Assembly: GCA_934718785.1 (NCBI GenBank)
Contig: CAKVAF010000012.1
Span: 1 to 58,575, forward strand
Direction of reading: 5' to 3'
Length of the DNA stretch: 58,575 bases
Source of the DNA: an uncultured Campylobacter sp.
GTDB lineage: Bacteria > Campylobacterota > Campylobacteria > Campylobacterales > Campylobacteraceae
The notes beneath the pieces were generated by a model. The model had not been told where the DNA came from. It made no database searches and saw only the letters and a list, made by a program, of their open reading frames with translations. Positions 50,246 through 58,575 of this stretch are shown here, piece by piece. A program made the position numbers and the translations under genes. How positions within the stretch are numbered: the first letter of the stretch is position 1; each line of letters opens with the position of its first letter.

Positions 50246-53200
50246 ATGCAAAAAATCTTAACACATCAAGCAAGGGGGGGGGGGGCTTTGAAATAAGCCA
50301 CCCAGACAACTCTGCGCGTTTAAAAATTTCAAATTTAAATTCAAAAAAAATATGTGCTCAAATTGCGCGCAAGGTGATTTCTCTGTCCGTTGTGGTGGCG
50401 GGATTTATTTTCCCCGGGGTTGTTTTGCCTACTTTTATTTTCCCTACTCAAGCACACGCGGCGTGGGGTGGCACAAATGTAAATTGTACAGGCACAGATT
50501 GCACTAAATCAGGCGGAGCGACAAATCAGCCTGTGAGATTTTTAGGTGGCAATGATAATTCAAATTTAACAATAATGCAAGGTGCAGATGTTAATGTCGC
50601 CAATACTAATACAGCTGGTGCACCTATTCACGCTATCTATGTTGGATATAATTGGAGGGGCCAATATGCAGGTGGGCGAGCTAACACACTGACAAATAAC
50701 GCTAATATACAAACGACAGGAGCTAGGGGTGGTAATGTAATCTACATACGCGATTCATCCATTGCTTCAATTATTAATAATGGCACAATGGTATGGTCGG
50801 GTAATCATCACGGTATCACAGCACAAGATAGACACTCAGCGCTTATTTTTAATTTTACAAATCATGGAACGATAGGCTCTGCTCAAACGCTAAATGCAGG
50901 ACTTTATGTCGGTGGTAAAGCTAATATAACTGTAACAAATTTTGTAAATACAGGACAAATGCTATCAAGCTCTAGCGGAGCGGGTGTAAATGTAGGAAGT
51001 AGAGGGACTATACAAAATTTTAGTAATACAGGAAATATAAGTGCGATTATTACAACAGGTGGCACGATAGGTCAGCTTAACAATGAAGGGCAAATCGGTA
51101 TAATCAATGTCAATAATGGCTCGATAAATACACTAACAAATTCAGGCACAAATTCAAAAGTTGGCACAATGTATATCCGAAATAATTCAAATATGCAAAA
51201 TATTAATGTAATGCAAGGTGCTGAAATCACAACTCTTTACACGCGTAGCAGTAATATAAATAATCTTACACTCACAGTTGCAGGCAATGGCTCTAAAATA
51301 GGCACAATTCAAAATAGCAATGGTGGGACTTTAGGCGGGACGATAACGATTAATAATGACGGTAAAATCGATAATATCATCAATGCAAACACAATGAACG
51401 CTACTGTTATAAATAATACAGCAAATGCAATCAATGTAAATAATAGTGGCACTTGGAATGCTAATGCTAATATCACTTCACAAGGTGCTGTAAATCTTAC
51501 AAATACAAGTGCAATGACTGCAGCAGTAACGGCTGGTGGCAAACTGACAGTGCAAAATAGCGGGCAATTACAAGGACGGCTTACAAGTGATAATATAGAC
51601 ATCACTAATACAACTACCGGGCAAATCACACAAGCCATAGATACGATGACTCTAAAGCTTACTAATGCTGGGAATTTAAATCAAACCATCACAGCAAATA
51701 GCACCGAAATCACAAACACCGGCACAATCGCTGGTGCAGTAACTTCAAATGGCGCAACGACTATCAATAACGCCGGCACGATGAGTGGAAATATCAGCAC
51801 AAATAACGCACGCGCTAGGGTTGCAAATACAGGTACTATCAGCGGGGCTCTTAGTGTCATGCAAGGTGCTGAGATCATCAACAACGGCACAATCAGCGGA
51901 CAAATCACTGGAAATAATCTTACAATACAAAATCAAGCAAATGGCACGATCACGCAGGATTTAACCACGCAAAATTTAAGCCTTACAAATAGTGGAAATT
52001 TAACAAACAATATCACAACCACAGGAAATTCAAACACCATAAACAATAGTGGGCAAATGAGTGGAGATATCACAGCAAGCAACGCTAGAATCACAAATAA
52101 CGCAAACGCTGAGATAAGTGGTGCGCTCAGTGTCTCTGGAAATAGTCAAATCACAAACAACACAGACGCTGTGATCAAATCTATCAGCAGTAGTGGAGCG
52201 ACAAATGTAGAAAATCAAGGCACAATCAGCGAAGGCATAAAAGTAACGAGCGGAACTTTAAATTTACATCAAGGACACGACGCGACTTTAGGCAAAGACC
52301 CAACTTCTCAAGCACACATCGAAGTGAGTAGCGGGGGTAGGGCAAATGTGAACGAGTGGCACCTTGACGCGCTAGAATATGACGCGGCAAACAGAGATAA
52401 AGCCTTACAAATCAAAGGCGACTCAAGTGCTGTAACACTTCGTAATGTCATCGTCGCAGGCGCAGTCGATAGCACCGATGGCACACCATATAATTCAAAC
52501 ACTTTTGTAAATAATGTAGATAGCAATACTTTCGTAGGCAATGACACAGCCGGAGGCGCGGGCATTGATGTTAATAGTATCAGGCACATTTCTGGGCTTT
52601 ATAATTTCTTAGCAGCAGATGATGTGGGTAAGGGTTATTACCGCGTGGCGATTGATAGAAAAGAGCTTAGCGGCGAGACGATATCAACTTCATCGGTGTT
52701 TTCAACGCGATTTAGAAGTATCACGGTAGCAAATATCGTGCGAAGCTTGCAGTTTAAAAACTTTGACTTAGATGAGAATGCGAGTGTGAATAATGCCTTT
52801 TTAGCCGCACAAAGACGCGATGAAGATAATCTAGCCTTTGCGTATGGCTATCTGGGAATGGAGTCTATCAATGTTGAAGCAGGCAGGGTCAAAGGCTACA
52901 TCCGCGGGCTTATGGGTGGGGCTTTGAAAAATCTTAAAGATGATAAAGGCGTGCTTGGGCTTTATGTAGGCTATGATAATGCCGATAGATACTCAAACTC
53001 TCAGCACCTAAAGGTCGAAGAACGCACAAAATACGCAGGTGCGAGCTACTACACTGTGCTTAAACGCAAGAATGATGATGAGTATTATCTCAATGTGAAT
53101 TCACGCCTTGACCTTGGTAAAATCGGCGCTGATAAAGAAAATCAAGTCTCAGGAGAAACTGCTAGCACGAGTTATCGCAATGTCGGTGTGAATATGAGCG

Positions 53201-53670
53201 CAAAACTGGGCGCAAACTATGCAGATGATGAAGGTAAAATGATAATATCGCATGAAGTAGGGCTAAACTATCAAGCGCTTCGCACTGGGGCATTTAGCTT
53301 TCATCACAGCGGTGGGGTGACTGAGCATTATGACAGGGGCAATATGCATTTTGTCGATGTCATCGTGGCTACGAGTATGAGAAAGCCTTTAAGTGATAAG
53401 GTGCGCGTGAATGCAACACTAGGAAGTATGATAAAACTTTATGAGCATGCTAGGACAAAATCAAGCATTTACAATATTCAAAGCACGACAGGAACAAGAC
53501 AGAGCGCAAACTCTACAATATCAACATCCAAATGGTATGCTTACACGCAAGCGGGCGTGAGCTGGAGCTTTACGCCAAATGTGGATGTGTCGCTCAATTA
53601 CTCAGGCGTGCTGAGTGAAGATAATGCTTACTCGCATAATAAGTTCTTGCAAGTGGGGATATGGTGGTGA
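50246..53670 (+). pseudogene. Phase-variable autotransporter adhesin, OFF in this sequence (G12)
   Basis: ATG at 50246 reads MQKILTHQAR and enters a run of 12 G (50274-50285); in this state it stops at 50294. With 10 or 13 G it joins the long frame, giving RGGGFEISHPDNSARLKISN, an extended signal peptide (VISLSVVVAGFIFPGVVLPT..AHA) and a protein of about 1140 aa. The passenger is built of Asn/Thr/Gly beta-helix repeats (NNGTISG-like) to about residue 780. The C-terminal barrel of about 280 residues ends QVGIWW with the terminal aromatic. CapA-like adhesins of C. jejuni share the poly-G and the FEIS start. The GTG at 50374 is inside the ON reading frame and is not the natural start. Confidence 0.9.
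50274..50285 (+). repeat. Poly-G tract (G12), phase switch
   Basis: The only homopolymeric G run of this kind in the window. It lies in codons 10-14 of the autotransporter. Losing two or gaining one G restores the frame. Confidence 0.95.
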
Positions 53671-53728
53671 GGATTTGGGCTTTGCCTGCGCGGGTTTGTC
53701 GCTCGGCTGGGGTTGATTTGTCGTTGAT

Positions 53729-53879
53729 TGTCATTTGCGAGCGAACGCAGTGAGTGCGGCAATCTATAATTTACTTTTATTATTAAACTATGGATTGCCA
53801 CGACTTGACTTTGTCAAGTCTCGCAATGACGAAGAAAATTATTATGGATTGCTTCACGTTTTTCAAAGCCCAGTAATGA
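53729..53879. repeat. REP arms upstream of the GIY-YIG gene
   Basis: Plus arm 53729-53773 (inner GCGAACGCAGTGAGTGC), minus arm 53789-53832 (inner GACTTGACTTTGTCAAGTC), and a degenerate minus arm 53843-53879. The 44 bases 53789-53832 recur exactly at 54418-54461, downstream of the GIY-YIG gene. No other content in 53671-54008 apart from an AT-rich leader. Confidence 0.85.
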
Positions 53880-54008
53880 AAAATTTAGACAATGACGCGC
53901 AAAAACAACAAACAAATTTTACAATTTTGACATAATTTATCAGCTTTTATTAAATTTAAATTTTATAAAATATTAATAAAAATAAAATACCAACAAAAAG
54001 AAAAGCCA

Positions 54009-54296
54009 ATGAAACAAGCCTTTGTTTATATTCTCAGCAACCGCAAAAATGGCACGCTTTATGTGGGTGTTACGAGTGATTTATTAAAACGCATTTACGA
54101 GCATAAAAATGCTGCAATGCAAGGCTTTACAAGCAAATACGGGCTTCATTTACTCGTATATTTTGAAGAATTTAGCCATATAAGACAAGCAATAGAGCGC
54201 GAAAAGCAACTCAAATCAGGAAGTCGTGCGAAAAAACTCGAGCTCATTAACGCGATAAATCCTAGCTGGCGCGATTTGTATGATGATTTTTTCTAG
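54009..54296 (+). CDS. Small single-domain GIY-YIG endonuclease
   Basis: 95 aa. The motif appears as FVYILSNRKNGTLYVGVTSD (YIL..YVG), with LLKRIYEHKN supplying the conserved Arg and His, and Glu in AIEREKQLKSGSRAKKLELI. It is a free-standing catalytic domain without a DNA-binding extension, like the YhbQ/UPF0213 group. Its stop TAG lies at the edge of a REP arm, and REP arms stand on both sides with a 44-bp exact direct repeat. This placement suggests that the gene and the repeats moved together. Start at 54009 after AAAAAGAAAAG, a weak site. Biological role of the group is unsettled. Confidence 0.87.
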   Translation: MKQAFVYILSNRKNGTLYVGVTSDLLKRIYEHKNAAMQGFTSKYGLHLLVYFEEFSHIRQAIEREKQLKSGSRAKKLELINAINPSWRDLYDDFF

Positions 54297-54512
54297 GCTT
54301 TGACGCTTTGCTTCTGGCAATGACGACGAAAATATAACAACGAATTTAATAAGCCGTCATTGCGAGACAAAACGAAGTTTTGTCGCGGCAATCCATAGTT
54401 TAATAGCAAAAGTAAATTATGGATTGCCACGACTTGACTTTGTCAAGTCTCGCAATGACGAGAAAGAAATTCTTGCAAAATGGCACTGAATTTAAACTCG
54501 CGCCGCTGTTTT
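54297..54512. repeat. REP arms and 18-mer downstream of the GIY-YIG gene
   Basis: Degenerate minus arm 54297-54325, plus arm 54355-54394 (inner ACAAAACGAAGTTTTGT), minus arm 54418-54461 (inner GACTTGACTTTGTCAAGTC) and the inverted 18-mer at 54495-54512. From 54513 to 54711 the sequence is very AT-rich with no feature; it begins the foreign-looking segment carrying the Panacea pair. Confidence 0.85.
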
Positions 54513-54711
54513 GTGGGTTTAAATTTTAAAATTCAATATTAACAAATTTAATTTACCTTAATTAGCAAATTATTGAGAAAAAATATTTTTTTAAATTTAT
54601 AGAATAATAAAATTCAACAAATTTAAAATTATCAATAAAAAAAGAATTTTTGAATCTTGAAAATTTTTATAAAATTAGATTTAATGGATAAAAATTTTAG
54701 AATTTAAGTAA

Positions 54712-55005
54712 TTAACTGATTTGAAAATCTTCCCATTTCTCTTTTAAAGTAATAAAAATATTTTTGAGAAATTCTTTTTGGTCATTCGTATTATTCAAAT
54801 TAATTTTTTCAAAATATGACTCTGGTATATTCTTAAGAATTTCGTAACATTCCTTAGAATCAAATTCTTTTGATTCTCCCAAGTTAGATAAGTATTTTAA
54901 AAGTTCATTTTTATTTTGCATTAGCAATTCTTTATTAACACATGGTGGCATATTCGCAAGTAAATTTATAAAATTTATAAAATAAGTAAAATAAGTTAAC
55001 GCCAT
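54712..55005 (-). CDS. Unknown small protein, candidate toxin partner of the Panacea antitoxin
   Basis: 97 aa. The open frame starts MALTYFTYFINFINLLANMP, a hydrophobic stretch, then a charged helical part (QNKNELLKYLSNLG.., ending KWEDFQIS). Its ATG at 55005 lies inside the last codons of the Panacea gene (10-base overlap), so the two are coupled. In-frame ATGs about 18 and 28 codons later would give a soluble protein instead; no start has a clear ribosome site. No family recognised. Panacea antitoxins neutralise many unrelated toxins, so a new toxin type here is reasonable but unproven. Confidence 0.6.
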   Translation of the reverse strand: MALTYFTYFINFINLLANMPPCVNKELLMQNKNELLKYLSNLGESKEFDSKECYEILKNIPESYFEKINLNNTNDQKEFLKNIFITLKEKWEDFQIS

Positions 55006-55511
55006 AATTGTTTAATGTCTTCATCGGTTTTTTTAAGTTCAGTGAGTCTTAACGCTTCTTTTTTATTTTCTTCTTTAAAAAATTTAAGTATAGTTTCTTG
55101 AGTAATTTCGTTTCTTAAATTTTCATTAAATGTTTTTTTCCACGGCTCTTCTTCATGTGTTTTGTTGCTTAAATACGATGCTGACATAGAGCCGTATTTA
55201 TTAAAGATAAAAATTAATAAATTTAAAATTTCTTCATCACTTCCTATTAAATCAGTGCTAAAATCATTAATTTCATCAAAAGATATAGAATTTACACCAT
55301 ATCTTTTAAATTCATTATAAACTTCTTTTACGACAGGTCCGTGCTTCCATGCTTCTATTCTTTCATCAAAAAGAGGTTTTTCACGAAAAAGAAGTGAATA
55401 AGCCTGAGCATAATAGAGCATTTTTTGAATTTTAAGGTTACTAATAGTATCACCTGCTTCTTTACTCCTAGCTAGAAATAAAAAATATTTCGCAACATCT
55501 AATGCTTGCAT
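54996..55511 (-). CDS. Panacea-domain (DUF4065, SocA-like) antitoxin
   Basis: 171 aa. The family core is clear: ISNLKIQKMLYYAQAYSLLF, REKPLFDERIEAWKHGPVVKEVYNEFKRYG, and a C-terminal helical region with SASYLSNKTHEEEPWKKT. PanA proteins are the antitoxin half of toxin-antitoxin pairs and may also act as ClpXP adaptors (SocA). AAGGAATAAATT precedes the ATG. The segment is markedly AT-rich compared with flanking flagellar genes, suggesting acquisition. First gene of a two-gene unit with the 97-aa gene. Confidence 0.87.
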   Translation of the reverse strand: MQALDVAKYFLFLARSKEAGDTISNLKIQKMLYYAQAYSLLFREKPLFDERIEAWKHGPVVKEVYNEFKRYGVNSISFDEINDFSTDLIGSDEEILNLLIFIFNKYGSMSASYLSNKTHEEEPWKKTFNENLRNEITQETILKFFKEENKKEALRLTELKKTDEDIKQLWR

Positions 55512-55670
55512 AATTTATTCCTTTTTTTGAGATTTTTTCTAAATTATAACAAAATAAAATTTATAATAAATAAATAACTTAGTAAATGCCTAGAATAAAA
55601 TTTAAAAAATAAATTTAATAAAAACTTCGAACATCTTTCTTGGATAAAAATTATTTATACAAAGCCTAGT

Positions 55671-55943
55671 TCACTTCTTATTCGCCATTTGGTAGATAAA
55701 TGCAAAGACTTCGGCGACGGCTTTATATATATTTGGTGGGATTTCATCGCCTAAGTCAAGCTTACTTAAAAGCTCGACCAAGTCTTCATCTTCTTTTATC
55801 GGCACACCATTTTCTTTTGCCAGTGAGATGAGCTTTGCTGCCATTTCGCCCTTGCCTGTGGCAAGCACTTTTGGGGCTTTGCTCTTTTGCTCGTTGTAGC
55901 CTAGAGCGACTGCTTTTTTGATATTTGATTTCACTTTTGCCAT
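55671..55943 (-). CDS. flhX: FlhX, FlhB C-terminal-domain homologue
   Basis: 90 aa. Matches the cytoplasmic tail of the flagellar export switch protein FlhB (KKAVALGYNEQKSKAPKVLATGKGEMAAKLISLA), lacking membrane helices and the self-cleaving NPTH motif; it starts about where the cleaved FlhB tail would. FlhX can replace the FlhB tail and affects substrate switching. It follows the FliK-like gene on the same strand after a gap of about 77 bases, as in C. jejuni (Cj0848-0849), which supports a joint role in export specificity. The gap downstream (55512-55670) is featureless. Confidence 0.9.
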   Translation of the reverse strand: MAKVKSNIKKAVALGYNEQKSKAPKVLATGKGEMAAKLISLAKENGVPIKEDEDLVELLSKLDLGDEIPPNIYKAVAEVFAFIYQMANKK

Positions 55944-56020
55944 TTTAAATCTTTAATATTTTAATGTTAAAATCATTAAAATTCTTTAAATTTACTAGCT
56001 CAAAGTGTGTTTTTATCATC

Positions 56021-58456
56021 TTAAGCCTGCTTGTCAATGCCCATCTCAAACTCATAATCCCTGCCTTTGACATTATTAAAATCATCAAATTTGCTTCTAA
56101 TAATATCACCCACAAAAAAATTCGAGCTCAAAAGCCCAGCCTTATTGATTGCACGCTTTAGCTCGTGCGCGTTTTCATAAATTCGCTTGCGAAAGTCCTT
56201 ATTTTCAGCCATTATATTGATGTCGATATATTTTTCATTATTAAGAGCTATAAGCACATCAAGCTGGCCTAAAGTCTTAAAGTCAAGCTTGATTTGCGCA
56301 AAAAACTTATCCCTTTTACCCCGCTTAAACACGAGCTTAGAGTCCTGCAAATCCTCCCAAAAATAAGGCACATAAGTATTAAAACTATCATTAGCTAAAG
56401 ATACGAGCTGATTGAGCTCAATTTGCGTTAAAAGGCGGTTTGCCATATTTGCTGTACTCTCATCGCCTATGCTTTTAGCTAGATTTGTGGTCTGTAAAAG
56501 CGTGGATTTGATGTCGTTTTTAATGCTTGTGCTGATTTGCTCATCGCTTTTGTTTGCAATTTGCACGATGTCTTTAAGCGCGGTGGCGGCTTTGTTTTCT
56601 ATGTTTTTAATGTCGGCTAAATTCGTCTTTGCCGCGCTTGCGTTAGCGTCAAGTTCTTTAAGATTGCGCGAAAGCTGCGTGTTTAAGGTGTTTAAATCCT
56701 TACTCAGCGCTTCAAGCTCGCTGAAGTTTTTTTGTCCGTCTAAAAAGATTAAATTTTTTACCACATTTTGCGTATTTTGGCTATTTTGCGCAAGATTTTG
56801 CGAACTAGATTGCGTGCTTTGATTTGCGCTGTTTTGATTATTTTGCGCGTTGTTTAATTCTGGTGCAGCATTTTGATTTTGCGCGCTTTGAGATTGGGGC
56901 GCGTTTGTTTGCGTGGCATTTGTTTTATTTAAATTTGTAGCATTTTGCAAATTGGGTTGCGAATTTTGCGTTTGCGCTGTATTTTGCGCAGGATTTTGAC
57001 TTGTTTGTGCGCTTTGATTTGTATTTTTTGCATTGTTTTGCGCGTTTGAGCTGGCTTGATTGTCTTTTAAATTTGTTTCGTTTTTAGTGTGAGTTTGTGG
57101 CTCATTTAAATTTTCTGGCGTGCTTTGATTTGTGGTGGAATTTGTATGTTGCGCATTTGAAGAGTTTTGTAAATTTTCATTTGCGCCACTGTTTTGCACT
57201 TGCGCGCTGCTTTGTGAATTTGTTACACTTTGCGCGTTATTGGGTGCTTTTAAATTCTCAGTATTATTTGCATTTAGTGGCGTATTTGGCGCGCTGTTTT
57301 GCTTTAGGGGCGCATTTTTATCTTGTGAAATAGGGCTTTGATTTGGCGTATTCTTTGGGATGGTAGTTTGCTGCGTTTGTGAATTTTGAATATTTTGTGT
57401 GCTATTTTGCGCATTTTGTGCTTTATTTGCGCCGCTGTTTTGTGAGTTTAAAGCAAAAGGCGAATTTGAATTTAACGCAGAATTTGGTTTTTGCGGATTT
57501 TGTGTGCTGATTTTCTCGCCATTGATTAAAGACTTTAAGTCATTTTTAAGCTTTTCAAAAGCGTTGTTTAAATCTTTTAAATTCAAATCTTTCAGCACCA
57601 AATTTTGTGGGCGACTCAGCTCTTGTTTGAATTTTGGCTCGATTTTTTCAAGGCTTTGTAAGAAGTGTTTTGCAATTTGTGTGATTTTATTTTGCGCGAC
57701 ATTAGGATTTTTACTCAGATATTTTTCGAAATTTTCTAGCTTTGAACCCAGCTCTAAAAGTGCTTTAAAAGCGCTATTTTTAAGTGTTTGCTGATTTTGC
57801 GCTTTAGAGTTATTAAGAATTTGCTTGAGTGCGTCTAAAGAAGTCTTTGGATCTAGATTTTTATCCGCTAGCTCAATGATTTGATTTGCGATTTTATCGC
57901 TAGAGAGTGATTTTATCGCATTTACAAGGCTGTGAAAGCTTTGGGGGAGATTTTGCGGATTTAAGGCGTCTTTAAGCTTGGCTTCTAAAAAAACGCCTGA
58001 ATTTTTAAAAAGATTGCTTAAATTGCTCGTTTTTGCTTCGCTCGCGGGCTTTAAAATGCTTTCAAGTTTTTGTAAAACTTCTTTGAAAATGTCGTTTTTT
58101 TGAAGCTCGCTGGCTAGAAATTTAAGCTCGTTGCTGAAATTTGGAGCGAAATTAAGATTGGTCGCATTTTCTTTAAGCATAGGCGTTTGCTTGACTGAGC
58201 TTGTGTTAAGATCATTTAAGACCTTGTTGATGAGTGATTTGAGTTTGAGATTGAGCGCTTCATTGTCGCTTGTGTTATTTACTGTGCTTTGTGGCGCATT
58301 TTGCGTGATACCTAAGTTTTTCTTTAAGGCTGCACTCAGTGCTTCTTTGCTGCTAGATTGCGCTGAGATGGGCTTTTCTTCGCCCTTTTGTAAGCCTAAA
58401 TCACTTTTATTGAGATTAGCAGCCGCGTTATTTGAACTGATTTGCGTGTTTATCAT
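56021..58456 (-). CDS. FliK-like hook-length control paralogue with Asn/Gln-rich centre
   Basis: 811 aa. The N-terminal 310 residues are helical. Residues about 320-560 are almost only Asn, Gln, Ala, Ser and Thr in NSQN-, TQNA-like repeats, typical of a stretchable ruler region. The C-terminal 120 residues (FAQIKLDFKTLGQLDVLIAL..DFRKRIYENAHELKRAINKAG) form a FliK C-terminal-like domain, which would contact FlhB/FlhX. No signal peptide, as expected for an export-apparatus substrate. The start codon overlaps the stop of a 29-codon frame upstream (ATGA). C. jejuni has a separate principal FliK (Cj0041), so this is the second copy (Cj0849-like). Confidence 0.83.
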   Translation of the reverse strand: MINTQISSNNAAANLNKSDLGLQKGEEKPISAQSSSKEALSAALKKNLGITQNAPQSTVNNTSDNEALNLKLKSLINKVLNDLNTSSVKQTPMLKENATNLNFAPNFSNELKFLASELQKNDIFKEVLQKLESILKPASEAKTSNLSNLFKNSGVFLEAKLKDALNPQNLPQSFHSLVNAIKSLSSDKIANQIIELADKNLDPKTSLDALKQILNNSKAQNQQTLKNSAFKALLELGSKLENFEKYLSKNPNVAQNKITQIAKHFLQSLEKIEPKFKQELSRPQNLVLKDLNLKDLNNAFEKLKNDLKSLINGEKISTQNPQKPNSALNSNSPFALNSQNSGANKAQNAQNSTQNIQNSQTQQTTIPKNTPNQSPISQDKNAPLKQNSAPNTPLNANNTENLKAPNNAQSVTNSQSSAQVQNSGANENLQNSSNAQHTNSTTNQSTPENLNEPQTHTKNETNLKDNQASSNAQNNAKNTNQSAQTSQNPAQNTAQTQNSQPNLQNATNLNKTNATQTNAPQSQSAQNQNAAPELNNAQNNQNSANQSTQSSSQNLAQNSQNTQNVVKNLIFLDGQKNFSELEALSKDLNTLNTQLSRNLKELDANASAAKTNLADIKNIENKAATALKDIVQIANKSDEQISTSIKNDIKSTLLQTTNLAKSIGDESTANMANRLLTQIELNQLVSLANDSFNTYVPYFWEDLQDSKLVFKRGKRDKFFAQIKLDFKTLGQLDVLIALNNEKYIDINIMAENKDFRKRIYENAHELKRAINKAGLLSSNFFVGDIIRSKFDDFNNVKGRDYEFEMGIDKQA

Positions 58457-58542
58457 CGTTTAAACCTTAAAGAAAAAGCAAAGGCAAAAATGCCCGCCAA
58501 AAGAGTAGAAACGCCAGCTAAAAGTGCGAAAATATCGAGCAT
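58453..58542 (-). CDS. 29-aa membrane micro-protein upstream of the FliK-like gene
   Basis: ATG at 58542 follows AAGGAAAAAT, a good ribosome site. The peptide begins MLDIFALLAGVSTLLAGIFA, forms a single transmembrane helix and ends in SLRFKR, giving a positive cytoplasmic end. Its TGA overlaps the ATG of the FliK-like gene (ATGA), so the two are coupled. It could be a true micro-protein or a leader whose translation opens the downstream start. No family recognised. Confidence 0.6.
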   Translation of the reverse strand: MLDIFALLAGVSTLLAGIFAFAFSLRFKR

Positions 58543-58575
58543 ATTTTTCCTTAAAATCATCAAAAAAAACAGCAC

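Noticed and set aside
51309..52589. Several long minus-strand frames opposite the autotransporter passenger
   Set aside because: They mirror the Asn/Thr/Ile repeat codons of the real gene and give hydrophobic Val/Leu/Ile strings without starts or family resemblance.
53735..53935. 66-codon frame after the autotransporter
   Set aside because: Starts inside a REP arm and has no ribosome site.
1..58575. tRNA or rRNA genes
   Set aside because: No TTCGA-type T-loop with a matching acceptor stem and no rRNA wording was found on either strand by eye; a covariance-model scan would settle it.

Overview
This window comes from an epsilonproteobacterium of the genus Campylobacter. It is AT-rich, and its genes and gene blocks match the C. 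jejuni layout closely: flgS beside a class V aminotransferase, pta-ackA-flgH, cheZ-U32-purE, trmD-rplS, class II aroG, the metG-fbp-mobB-slt-yggT-gltX-phosphoesterase block, polA-motA-motB, and flhX with a FliK-like gene. The species cannot be settled from sequence alone. The blocks are joined in an order different from C. jejuni as I remember it, and many junctions carry repeats, so the region looks rearranged.

Layout. 1-5130: argH end, a nuclease-like protein, an aminotransferase, a Nudix enzyme and flgS. 5351-9242: ackA and pta on the minus strand, then flgH from a sigma54 promoter. 9415-13010: cheZ, U32 hydroxylase-type protein, purE, nitrilase-family amidase. 13291-18437: riboflavin synthase, purine nucleoside phosphorylase (YfiH), hemH, gpsA and a DHOase-like protein. 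18494-19280: an AT-rich Fic cassette inserted before trmD-rplS. 20533-24885: aroG, an ArsC-like protein, a broken glycosyltransferase, a REP island and tyrA. 25212-26915: small transporter, RdxA-like nitroreductase and a monooxygenase-like gene with a nonsense codon. 27015-36020: the phosphoesterase-to-metG block. 36586-42710: hydrolase, frameshifted DoxX, polA, motA, motB. 42906-49233: outer-membrane barrel, small periplasmic protein, chemoreceptor, NlpC/P60 lipoprotein, Pif1-like helicase. 49234-55511 is the accessory zone: REP elements, a probable AapA-type type I toxin locus, a phase-variable autotransporter, a REP-flanked GIY-YIG nuclease and a Panacea toxin-antitoxin pair. 55671-58542: flhX, a FliK-like gene and an upstream micro-protein.

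Four systems deserve attention. (1) A repeat family of about 125 nt, four copies, folds into one long hairpin with compensatory changes along the stem. Every copy sits 0-33 nt after a stop codon and in the same orientation as that gene, and two copies separate genes normally cotranscribed (pta/ackA and motA/motB). I know of no description of it. (2) A candidate AapA/IsoA-like type I toxin locus near 49.6 kb. (3) An exact GC-rich 18-mer, four copies, brackets or adjoins REP islands, and its 13-nt core recurs inside two reading frames. (4) REP arms with a fixed outer stem and an exchangeable inner palindrome; one 44-bp arm is repeated exactly on both sides of the GIY-YIG gene.

Motility is a common thread: flgS (sigma54 signalling kinase), flgH and the autotransporter (both with consensus sigma54 promoters), cheZ, motAB, a chemoreceptor, flhX and a FliK-like protein all lie here. 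Several genes are broken or switched off by small changes: a TG insertion and a stop in the glycosyltransferase, a GC insertion in DoxX, TGA at a Trp position in the monooxygenase, and a G12 tract that puts the autotransporter out of frame. No tRNA, rRNA or CRISPR array was seen.
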